From: an uncultured archaeon | GTDB lineage: Archaea; Halobacteriota; Methanosarcinia; Methanotrichales; Methanotrichaceae | Direction: 5' to 3' | DNA: 5,214 bases | Assembly: GCA_902385025.1 (NCBI GenBank) | Contig: CABMDX010000118.1 | Coordinates: 1-5,214, forward strand | In this document: piece by piece, positions 1 through 5,112 of the stretch | Position numbering within the stretch: the stretch's first letter is position 1 | Layout of the letters: each line of letters opens with the position of its first letter | The notes under the pieces: generated by a model | Told to the model about the DNA's origin: nothing | Database searches by the model: none | Seen by the model: only the letters and a program-made list of their open reading frames with translations | Made by a program: the position numbers and the translations under genes

Positions 1-50
1 CCCCCACCCCCCCCACCCCCCCCCCCCCATCCCCATCATCCCCACGATAG
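1..50. repeat. C-rich / G-rich low-complexity tract
   Basis: The plus strand begins with runs of 5, 8 and 13 C separated by single A residues, followed by two further C4 runs up to about position 45. On the minus strand this gives at least five runs of four or more G with short spacers, which meets the usual pattern for a G-quadruplex. It lies about 50-100 bases beyond the stop of the secreted-protein gene, so on that transcript it would sit in the 3' flank. Two explanations are open. It could be a genuine G-tract acting as a structural or termination element. It could also be an assembly-edge artefact, because reads running outward to the left would end in poly-G, the dark-cycle signature of two-colour sequencing. 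The sequence alone cannot separate the two. Confidence 0.75.
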
Positions 51-100
51 CCTCCCATTTATTTTAACATTATACGTCCATCATGGAGATCTACTGGCTT

Positions 101-991
101 TCATTCCTCGTCCGGCATGCATTCTCCATTTTCAGGATGATAACCTGGCATGCATTCTACTTTGTCCGGCACGCATTTGCCGTTTTCTTGATGGTAGCCT
201 GGTTTGCATTGCACATCAGGCACGCATTTGCCATTTTCTCTATGAAATCCGGGTTTACATTTCACTTTATTGTCCCAATAATCCGGATAATAATCCCATG
301 GATAATAATTCCATAAATAATAGTCCCATGGATAGTAATATCCAGGATAATACGCTGGATATGTGCTGGGTTGCACGTAGGTGCTGGGTTGTGCATAATT
401 GCCCACTACGTCTATCATCACTTGATTGCTTGCCTGACCGTTTATGTCAAAGGACAATACATGTCGTCCAATTGTGTCCGCGTATACGGTTAATAGGCTG
501 TTTGGATAGAAAAAGTAGTCGTGGCTATATTCTTTTCCATCTGAGTTCACAAAGTCAAGAGATCCGCTTCCACCTGTAGGAGTGATTGCGATGAGTGATA
601 GCGTTGATCCCTGAGGAACGGCAGCGTACTGTGTCCAATCCGTTTTTCCTTTAATCCATAAAGAACTGGCTCTTGTATATGCGGGAGAGAGCCTATATTG
701 AGAGTATGGCACGGATTGCATCTTCTCTCCGAGGTATACAGTCGACGGCATACTGCCTATCATTTCAAATTGTCTGGGCGCACCTATAGGATTACTTGGA
801 GCAGGTCCGGGATTTATGATGTAAAACTGAGAATACTGCGAAGGGTTTTTCGCTGTGCTCGTTACAGCAGTCGGATATCCGCTTGAAGGCATTACATACT
901 GCTCCTGGAACTGTCCCTGAGCCCCAAACAAACATGCTAAAACAATTATCGGCAATAAGGTCAGGAATAATCTATGCATTTTCGTGGCCAT
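101..991 (-). CDS. Secreted protein with Tyr-rich linker and three Cys repeats
   Basis: This 296-residue protein is of unknown function and probably exported to the cell surface. From the ATG at 991 it begins with a short basic stretch (MATKMHR) and a hydrophobic signal peptide of about 16 residues, ending near FGAQG-Q; the VLAC within it could also be read as a weak lipobox. Residues 25-200 look beta-rich, and a stretch around LWIKGKTDWTQY and AVPQGSTLSLIAITPTGG resembles surface proteins I associate with methanogens (from memory, not searched). Next come a duplicated QPSTY motif and a Tyr/Trp/Pro/Asp-rich linker (about 211-244). The last 52 residues are three copies of C-x-P-G-[FY]-H-x-E-N-G-[KE]-C-[VM]-P-D. 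The frame is open up to 1273, but the signal peptide and the GGAGGAG at 998-992 argue for a start at 991 or at the second ATG at 979. GGAGG sits only 2 bases from the first ATG and about 14 from the second, so the exact start is unsettled. There is no C-terminal membrane anchor. Confidence 0.8.
   Translation of the reverse strand: MATKMHRLFLTLLPIIVLACLFGAQGQFQEQYVMPSSGYPTAVTSTAKNPSQYSQFYIINPGPAPSNPIGAPRQFEMIGSMPSTVYLGEKMQSVPYSQYRLSPAYTRASSLWIKGKTDWTQYAAVPQGSTLSLIAITPTGGSGSLDFVNSDGKEYSHDYFFYPNSLLTVYADTIGRHVLSFDINGQASNQVMIDVVGNYAQPSTYVQPSTYPAYYPGYYYPWDYYLWNYYPWDYYPDYWDNKVKCKPGFHRENGKCVPDVQCKPGYHQENGKCVPDKVECMPGYHPENGECMPDEE
104..259 (-). repeat. Three tandem Cys repeats at the secreted protein's C terminus
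   Basis: Three in-frame units lie at 259-209, 208-155 and 154-104, encoding 17, 18 and 17 residues. Each follows the pattern C-x-P-G-aromatic-H-x-E-N-G-x-C-x-P-D, so every unit has two cysteines separated by ten residues and an invariant H, E, N and G. The third unit is the most divergent (Met for Lys after the first Cys, Glu for Lys before the second). The regular spacing suggests one disulphide per unit in an extracellular protein. A metal- or carbohydrate-binding role is possible but not shown by the sequence. Confidence 0.85.
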
Positions 992-1043
992 CTCCTCCGT
1001 TATTAATCTCTTGTTGAAACATAAATGCACTACAAATATTTGT
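992..1043 (-). promoter_or_regulatory. Leader and putative promoter of the secreted-protein gene
   Basis: On the minus strand GGAGGAG lies at 998-992, directly before the ATG at 991, and is a clear Shine-Dalgarno. Further upstream is the perfect 12-base palindrome ACAAATATTTGT (1032-1043), and next to it an AT-rich GCATTTATG. A TATA element centred near 1037 would place transcription initiation at about 1012, giving a short leader that just includes the Shine-Dalgarno. No clear BRE is visible, so the TATA assignment is tentative. The palindrome could equally be a regulator site. Confidence 0.4.
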
Positions 1044-1330
1044 GGGTTTGCCAATCGGATCATTTGTGTCATTTTGACGGAGAGCAGAGTGGAGAGAAAG
1101 ATTCCGCGATCCGCTGGTGGCTGGATGAGGTCGAAATTGTCTCGCAATATATACAGGATTTTCGATCTCTGCATCCAAATCACATGTTTGGCTTTGGGTG
1201 GATCCGGGAAATCCTTAAGGGTATGCAAGATCAGTGTTGCCAAAAATCGTTTGACGACATACGCATATTGCAAAAATTATATGACGTAGTCGATTCGCTC
1301 CGACCTGTTCTTGTGCCGTTGTTTGGATGA
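1025..1330 (+). pseudogene. Possible gene remnant or small orphan protein
   Basis: A 101-codon plus-strand frame opens immediately after a stop codon. I do not recognise the product. From about residue 26 it reads like a folded helical protein, with the segments RWWLDEVEIVSQYIQDF and FGWIREILKGMQDQ, Asp/Glu/Gln/Leu-rich and with regularly spaced hydrophobic residues. It stops at 1328-1330, yet the neighbouring frame continues from 1326 with DELLILVYLNGVVAQILA before a stop at 1380-1382, as if a frameshift had split one protein. There is no Shine-Dalgarno before the ATG at 1025, and the frame overlaps the promoter region of the opposite-strand gene. It could be a decayed gene, a displaced fragment or chance. 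Confidence is low. Confidence 0.25.
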
Positions 1331-1436
1331 GCTTCTGATTCTGGTCTATCTGAACGGAGTCGTGGCTCAAATTTTGGCCTGAATTAGTACAGTCTGTCCC
1401 GTCTGCCCAAATTCGAATAGTTGAGGATTTATAGTC

Positions 1437-2063
1437 TTAAATGATACCTTTTGCCATCAATGCGGCTCTCAGCTCGGCGACTTCCGACTCCAGCTTCTCG
1501 AACCTCTGTTCCAAGTATCCTTTCAGTTCCTTCCTGGATTCTTGCACCTCATCCAGTGTATCTTTTTGTATATCAAGCGTCTCTCGTTGCAGATCGATCA
1601 TTACATCCATCTTGCCTGAGTGCATTTCTTGACCCTTAATCAATTCGCCCTGACCCTTGATAAGTTCACCTTGGCCCTTGATCATAACGTCCATCTTGCC
1701 GCCAAGAGTCTCACCCAAATTATTTACCGCGACAATCAGATCCTTGAGGTGAACTGCGGCCACATCCAGCCGGGTATCGGTCTCACATTTCTCCACCAGC
1801 TTGTAGAACTTGCCAAATTCGACCCTCGGAGCTGAATATTCCTTTTCGATAGAGGAAACCCGAATCAAAGCATTTTTTACATTGACGGCATCTTCAAACC
1901 ACTTGAGCTTATCCTCATCGCCCTCAGCTATTATCTTCACTCTGCCGTCATCAAGATTCTCGACAATCCCGGTGAGTTTCAGCATTCTGGCAAAATCAGC
2001 TACCTTTGCCCTGTAGCCCGTCTTCTGGACGCTGCCCGAAACATAAGCCGTGAGCCGCTTCAT
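1437..2063 (-). CDS. Acylphosphatase domain fused to a coiled coil
   Basis: This 208-residue cytoplasmic protein has an acylphosphatase fold at residues 1-90. Acylphosphatases hydrolyse the carboxyl-phosphate bond of acyl phosphates. The family signature G-x-V-Q-G-V-x-[FY]-R appears as GSVQKTGYR (10-18). The catalytic Arg is kept (R18), but the usual G-V pair of the phosphate-binding loop is K-T. The catalytic Asn is kept in VENLDDGRV (N36), followed by the expected KIIAEGDEDKL. Stand-alone acylphosphatases are about 90-100 residues, so more than half of this protein is extra. Residues 91-121 are helical, and 122-205 form an unbroken run of 12 heptads, including near-identical KGQGELI units, that reads as a coiled coil. 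With the altered loop, the domain may have weak activity or serve for binding. No strong Shine-Dalgarno precedes the ATG at 2063. An AT-rich, TATA-like stretch at about 2090-2100 (minus strand) would give a nearly leaderless transcript. The gene is divergent from the DHPS-related gene. Confidence 0.85.
   Translation of the reverse strand: MKRLTAYVSGSVQKTGYRAKVADFARMLKLTGIVENLDDGRVKIIAEGDEDKLKWFEDAVNVKNALIRVSSIEKEYSAPRVEFGKFYKLVEKCETDTRLDVAAVHLKDLIVAVNNLGETLGGKMDVMIKGQGELIKGQGELIKGQEMHSGKMDVMIDLQRETLDIQKDTLDEVQESRKELKGYLEQRFEKLESEVAELRAALMAKGII
1623..1685 (-). repeat. Tandem 21-base (7-residue) repeat in the coiled coil
   Basis: Three consecutive heptapeptides, MIKGQGE, LIKGQGE and LIKGQEM, are encoded by tandem 21-base units. 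The conserved positions differ between copies almost only by synonymous changes (for example GGC/GGT, CAA/CAG, ATC/ATT), so the duplication is old and its protein sequence has been maintained. The same block is bracketed by two exact copies of GKMDVMI (residues 122-128 and 150-156), 28 residues or four heptads apart. Confidence 0.85.
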
Positions 2064-2169
2064 CTGCTCTGAATTAGTGATTCTTTGTATTTTACTTTAT
2101 CGAAAAGCGTCAATTTCCGCTTTTTCCCGGGCCCCGAGTGCTGTGCTAAGTCCACTGCAATTTACTAAC

Positions 2170-2188
2170 ATAAGCGGTTACCACTTAT
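2170..2188. promoter_or_regulatory. 19-base inverted repeat, candidate operator
   Basis: ATAAGCGGTTACCACTTAT is an imperfect palindrome around a central T at 2179. Eight of nine half-site positions pair, and the only mismatch is C2175 against A2183. It ends 3 bases before the BRE-like purine stretch and 12 bases before the TATA box of the downstream gene. This is a usual place for an archaeal activator or repressor dimer. It lies between two divergent genes, so it could act on either. No second copy was found in the window. Confidence 0.45.
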
Positions 2189-2191
2189 ACA

Positions 2192-2211
2192 GGGAAAAAA
2201 TTATATAAATA
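2192..2211 (+). promoter_or_regulatory. BRE/TATA promoter of the DHPS-related gene
   Basis: A purine-rich BRE-like stretch (GGGAAAAAA, 2192-2200) is followed directly by TTATATAAATA (2201-2211), a near-ideal archaeal TATA box. The BRE side favours plus-strand transcription, initiating at about 2230-2233, which leaves a leader of about 58 bases before the ATG at 2290. A second, weaker AT-rich element (ATTTATTAT, about 2255-2263) would instead give a nearly leaderless transcript. Confidence 0.65.
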
Positions 2212-2289
2212 CCCAATGACTGAGGCAGAATGGGATCTGCGTGGCAATATGCTGGATTTATTATCCTCTAAAGCGTTATTTCTCTTGCC

Positions 2290-3774
2290 ATGAAGGTTCT
2301 CATAGTCACGGGAAGATTGGCCGAGGAAATGGTTCGATCTCGGGCCGCGTGGGCGGATGTGCTGGTTTTAGATGTGGATGTGGCTGCATTCATCACTCCC
2401 CAAATGCTGATGGCGGCCAAGCCCAAGGGGTATGACCTCATCCTCATTCCCGGTGCCATCACTGCCGACTTCCGGGAAGCAGAAAAGGTGCTCGATACAA
2501 TTATCCGCCTGGGGCCAAAGCATGCCGCGGACATCGGCCTCGTGCTAAGACATCTGGATGATTTTGAACTGTCAACCAGCATTCCGGCCTGCGTTCTCAT
2601 GCAGAGCAGGCTATTGCAGCGCGCAGAGGATGAAGAAGTGCGATTGGAAAGGACTGCCGGAGCGGCAATGCAGATCAAGGGCGTCAAGATAGGTGGCAGC
2701 TCCCGGATGAAGGTGCTGGCGGAGATTGTTGATGCCACGCGCCTCAAGGCAGGAGTTCTGGTAGAAAAGATCCGCTACTACGAGGAGCAGGGGGCGGATA
2801 TGATCGACCTTGGAATTCCCTTGGATGCCCTTCCTGATCAGGTCAGAGAGGCAATGCTGACCGCAAGGGAAGCTACCGAGCTTCCCGTGAGCGTGGATAC
2901 AACTCTGCCCGATCTCATTCTGGCGGGGCTTGATGCCGGGGCGGACCTGGTTTTAAGCCTGAACGGCCAAAACCTGTCGGCTGTAGGCGGAGCCGTCTCC
3001 CGTGCGGAGGTGCCTGCGATCGTCATTCCCGGGCCAGGTCCCATCAGCCTGGAGGAGAATCTGACTTTGGCCAGCAAGTTCGGAATACCGGTTATTGCAG
3101 ATCCAGTGCTTGATCCTCCGCTGCAGGGGCTGGCCTCTTCGCTGCAGCGGTATATTCTCTTTCATGAAGAGAATCCGGCCACTCCTCTATTTTTTGGAGT
3201 GGGCAATGTCACTGAGCTTCTTGATGCCGACACCCCTGGTGCCAATGCGCTTCTCACGGCCCTCGGAGCAGAAGTTGGAGCCTCGCTGCTCTTCACTCCC
3301 GAATACAGCGCCAAAGCTGCCGGAAGCATCCATGAGCTTCGAGTGGCTTCACGAATGATGTTTCTCGCGAAAGCGCGCCGGTCACCGCCAAAAGACCTGG
3401 GTGCCGATTTACTGATTTTGAAGGAGAAGCGCCATCTTCCGGAGGACGAAATGCCCGAGAAGTTCATCTCAGAGCGTGCAGATCATAAATACGTAACAGA
3501 TCCCGCTGGCAGCTTCAGGATAAGCCTCACGAGCGACAAAATACTTGTCAGGAACCGCAGCATGACTATTGTGGGTGATAACGCCCGCGATATCCTGAAC
3601 ACCATCATTGATGCGGGGGCAGTCTCGCGACTGGATCATGCTGGCTATCTTGGGCGGGAGCTGGAGAAGGCACAGACAGCTCTTCGCCTGAAGCGCAGCT
3701 ATTGGCAGGATGAACAGCTCTTTCCTGCGGAGAAAAGGTCAAATAATAATAGTCTCGTCAGAAGATGCGGATGA
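2290..3774 (+). CDS. Dihydropteroate synthase-related protein
   Basis: This 494-residue protein belongs to the archaeal DHPS-related family (MJ0107-like). The N-terminal domain (about 1-140) opens with MKVLIVTGRLAEEMVRS, typical of the extra domain in this family. The middle is a TIM-barrel pterin-binding-like domain, seen in GADMIDLG (168-175) and in PVSVDTTLPD with D203-T204, matching the second and third strands of true DHPS; FFGVGNVTELLDADTPGAN begins at about 301. The C-terminal part, with DPAGSF (404-409) and HAGYLGREL (450-458), matches a small domain I recall as DUF4346. True DHPS joins a pterin pyrophosphate to p-aminobenzoate, and methanogens use a ribofuranosyl-aminobenzene phosphate for methanopterin; a role there is plausible but not shown. 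True DHPS is about 270-290 residues, so this is a much longer three-part protein. No Shine-Dalgarno precedes the ATG. The 3' end overlaps the next gene, suggesting co-transcription. Confidence 0.88.
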   Translation: MKVLIVTGRLAEEMVRSRAAWADVLVLDVDVAAFITPQMLMAAKPKGYDLILIPGAITADFREAEKVLDTIIRLGPKHAADIGLVLRHLDDFELSTSIPACVLMQSRLLQRAEDEEVRLERTAGAAMQIKGVKIGGSSRMKVLAEIVDATRLKAGVLVEKIRYYEEQGADMIDLGIPLDALPDQVREAMLTAREATELPVSVDTTLPDLILAGLDAGADLVLSLNGQNLSAVGGAVSRAEVPAIVIPGPGPISLEENLTLASKFGIPVIADPVLDPPLQGLASSLQRYILFHEENPATPLFFGVGNVTELLDADTPGANALLTALGAEVGASLLFTPEYSAKAAGSIHELRVASRMMFLAKARRSPPKDLGADLLILKEKRHLPEDEMPEKFISERADHKYVTDPAGSFRISLTSDKILVRNRSMTIVGDNARDILNTIIDAGAVSRLDHAGYLGRELEKAQTALRLKRSYWQDEQLFPAEKRSNNNSLVRRCG

Positions 3775-4631
3775 ATCAGAAGGCTTTCGCAATCTTCGTA
3801 GGCGCTATTATGATACTCTCCGCCTTTGCTGGTTTCGTGCTGAGAGGCAGCGACCAGAATGTGACCGTTGTAGGATCCGATGCCACCTCTTTGCAGGTAT
3901 TTGGAGTGCAGGGCAATCTCGTGGACTGGGACTTCGGCAACCTGGCGGATACATTGCAGATGGCTCCGGAGAGCACAGTCATGGCATACTGGCTGAACCT
4001 TGATGCGTCGCAGAATCTGACCGCTGCGGCAGCGGCCGCTCTTCCCCAGTCGCTGGGCATGACTTACGGAAGCCAGCTCTATTCCACCAAAATAGAACGT
4101 CTGGCCAAGGTATATTTCAATAACACCTGGCTCGAGTTCCACTGGATCAAACCCTTTGCTCTCGGCTACAGCGGCCTAGTCGTGCCATATGAAAACTATA
4201 TGATGATCCCGACGGGCACCGATTATGTGACTGTGATGGGCAAGCCCACACTCTTTGGCACGCAGGATGCCACCCGCCAGGTAATCGATGTGATCGCGGG
4301 CGGTCTGCCCACAGACAACTTCACCCTTGCGTTGGGCGAGAGCGCTGATCTGCAGGTAGCAGCCCTTGGCAGAGGCGGATCGAGCATGCCTCTTTCCGGC
4401 AATTATAAGGAGTTTTATCTGGGCGTGAGCACATCAAACGATACCGTCCTGGGTGGCTTTAACTTCACTGCTACGTATCTGCAGCCTGCTGCTGTCGTCA
4501 GCCAAACTGTCAAGGAGCTGGCTGACAAGAATGCTCTTACCTACACCTCCGAGGGTTCTGATGTGGTGGTGTCCGGGCACTTGACAGAGGAAAATTTGCA
4601 AGGTGTGCTGGTGGCTCTTCTCAAGCCATAG
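3765..4631 (+). CDS. Membrane-anchored, probably glycosylated protein of unknown function
   Basis: The product has 288 residues from the ATG at 3765, or 286 from the ATG at 3771. The second start overlaps the DHPS-related stop as ATGA (3771-3774), the classic arrangement for translational coupling, so it may be the real one. A hydrophobic segment at residues 7-26 (AFAIFVGAIMILSAFAGFVL) after a basic N terminus is a signal anchor or uncleaved signal peptide, so the remaining 260 residues should lie outside the cell. They hold six N-x-T sequons (N32, N84, N119, N185, N225, N233), consistent with N-glycosylation of a surface protein. There is an Ala-run helix (86-92) and no cysteine. The last 50 residues (VVSQTVKELADKNALTYT, then SDVVVSGHL) read like a small alpha-beta domain. 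I do not recognise the family. Pairing with a cytoplasmic DHPS-like enzyme is unexplained. Confidence 0.8.
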   Translation: MRMNQKAFAIFVGAIMILSAFAGFVLRGSDQNVTVVGSDATSLQVFGVQGNLVDWDFGNLADTLQMAPESTVMAYWLNLDASQNLTAAAAAALPQSLGMTYGSQLYSTKIERLAKVYFNNTWLEFHWIKPFALGYSGLVVPYENYMMIPTGTDYVTVMGKPTLFGTQDATRQVIDVIAGGLPTDNFTLALGESADLQVAALGRGGSSMPLSGNYKEFYLGVSTSNDTVLGGFNFTATYLQPAAVVSQTVKELADKNALTYTSEGSDVVVSGHLTEENLQGVLVALLKP

Positions 4632-4639
4632 CCGAAACC

Positions 4640-4653
4640 TTTTTACATGTAAA
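4640..4653 (+). terminator. U-tract and 12-base palindrome after the membrane-protein gene
   Basis: Eight bases after the stop is a T5 tract (4640-4644) running into the perfect palindrome TTTACATGTAAA (4642-4653). A U-rich stretch just after a stop codon fits archaeal U-tract termination, although five T is short. The palindrome is instead a candidate regulator site or part of the L7Ae promoter. GCTATAG (4654-4660) beside it is a weak TATA candidate that would start transcription near 4682. Confidence 0.35.
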
Positions 4654-4694
4654 GCTATAGGCAGGATGTAATCAGTTAAGCGCTTTTGCGATGA

Positions 4695-4724
4695 ATGATG
4701 ATGGGCGTATGTGCCCTGAAGGAG
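4695..4724 (+). promoter_or_regulatory. Kink-turn in the L7Ae mRNA leader, touching the Shine-Dalgarno
   Basis: The leader contains a four-pair stem, GGGC (4703-4706) with GCCC (4713-4716), closed by a six-base loop. Next to its base are U4702 opposite U4717, then A4701 opposite G4718 and G4700 opposite A4719, the tandem sheared G-A pairs of a kink-turn. They are preceded by the bulge G4697-A4698-U4699 with U in the usually flipped-out position. Read as box C/D elements this is AUGAUGG with CUGA, one base from the RUGAUGA consensus. L7Ae binds exactly this motif. The 3' strand overlaps the start of the Shine-Dalgarno AAGGAG (4719-4724), so binding should block translation. The weak point is the outer stem, where only U4696-A4720 pairs clearly. 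Autoregulation of this type is known for Sulfolobus acidocaldarius L7Ae. Confidence 0.6.
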
Positions 4725-4733
4725 AATTAAATT

Positions 4734-5102
4734 ATGGCAAGACCAATATTCGTACGATTTGATGTTCCGGCTGAGCTCGCTACAAAGTCTCTTGAGGCTC
4801 TTGAGCTGGCTCGTGATACGGGCAGAATCAAGAAGGGAACCAACGAAGCCACCAAAGCCATCGAACGCGGTGTTGCGCGCCTGGTTATTGTGGGCGAGGA
4901 TGTTATGCCCCCTGAGATAGTAGCCCATATCCCGGCGCTCTGTGAAGAGAAGAAGACGCCCTATATCTATGTCAAGAAGCAGAGTGAGCTTGGCGCGGCT
5001 GCAGGCCTGGGCGTGAAGAGTGCTGCGGCAGCTATTGTTGAACCCGGCAAGGGAAAAGAGCTGCTTGATGAAATTATACAGAAAGTCGCAGCTTTGAAGT
5101 AG
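4734..5102 (+). CDS. rpl7ae: Ribosomal / box C/D RNP protein L7Ae
   Basis: This is a complete 122-residue L7Ae, the usual length. It is a kink-turn-binding protein shared by the large ribosomal subunit, box C/D and H/ACA guide RNPs and, in archaea, RNase P. Recognition rests on the RNA-binding motif [15 protein letters not shown] (32-46), in which N37, E38 and K41 correspond to the residues that contact the sheared G-A pairs. It is followed by [21 protein letters not shown] (from residue 50) and the C-terminal loop [15 protein letters not shown]. The start is fixed by the Shine-Dalgarno AAGGAG at 4719-4724, nine bases before the ATG. It is the first gene of an operon with S28e. The leader carries a candidate binding site for the protein itself, so translation is probably under negative feedback. 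Confidence 0.98.
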   Translation: MARPIFVRFDVPAELATKSLEALELARDTGRIKKGTNEATKAIERGVARLVIVGEDVMPPEIVAHIPALCEEKKTPYIYVKKQSELGAAAGLGVKSAAAAIVEPGKGKELLDEIIQKVAALK

Positions 5103-5107
5103 GTGAT
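5101..5107 (+). promoter_or_regulatory. Ribosome binding site of S28e overlapping the L7Ae stop
   Basis: AGGTGAT, continuing as AT-CC, matches the archaeal Shine-Dalgarno consensus AGGUGAUCC closely, and it sits five bases before the S28e ATG at 5113. Its first two bases are the last two of the L7Ae stop codon TAG. Ribosomes ending L7Ae therefore stop directly on the next gene's binding site, which suggests coupled translation. Confidence 0.8.
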
Positions 5108-5112
5108 ATCCG

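Larger units (their letters stand above)
992..1436. other. 445-base gap without a confident gene
   Basis: The right-hand edge is the 3' flank of the acylphosphatase-like gene and the left-hand edge is the leader of the secreted-protein gene, both on the minus strand. Between them there is no tRNA, no convincing sRNA and no tandem repeat. A perfect 8-base palindrome ATTCGAAT occurs at 1411-1418. Open frames of about 100 codons occur on both strands; only the plus-strand frame starting at 1025 reads at all like protein. The minus-strand frame that extends the secreted gene back to 1273 is judged to be non-coding read-through. Confidence 0.6.

Noticed and set aside
1..58. Gly-rich minus-strand frame starting at the ATG at 58-56
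   Set aside because: It is about 19 codons, almost all Gly from the G-tract, with no ribosome site. It is an automatic consequence of poly-G.
104..259. CRISPR-like direct repeats
   Set aside because: The units are contiguous, in frame and diverged, without spacers. They are protein-coding repeats.
83..579. Plus-strand frames at 83-316 and 298-579
   Set aside because: They are the complement of the Cys- and Tyr-repeat region. The repeated RHAF and NN-type residues merely mirror the repeats of the minus-strand gene.
992..1273. N-terminal extension of the secreted protein by 94 residues up to an ATG at 1273
   Set aside because: It would bury a clear signal peptide and the GGAGGAG ribosome site inside the protein. 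The extension does not read like a domain and looks like non-coding read-through.
1324..1385. Box C/D sRNA suggested by GGATGA and several CTGA motifs
   Set aside because: The C box deviates from the consensus, the first CTGA is too close to it for a guide segment, and no terminal stem pairs.
2268..2747. Minus-strand frame of 159 codons opposite the DHPS-related gene
   Set aside because: Ser/Arg/Ala-rich translation typical of the reverse frame of a GC-rich-codon gene, fully inside a conserved gene.
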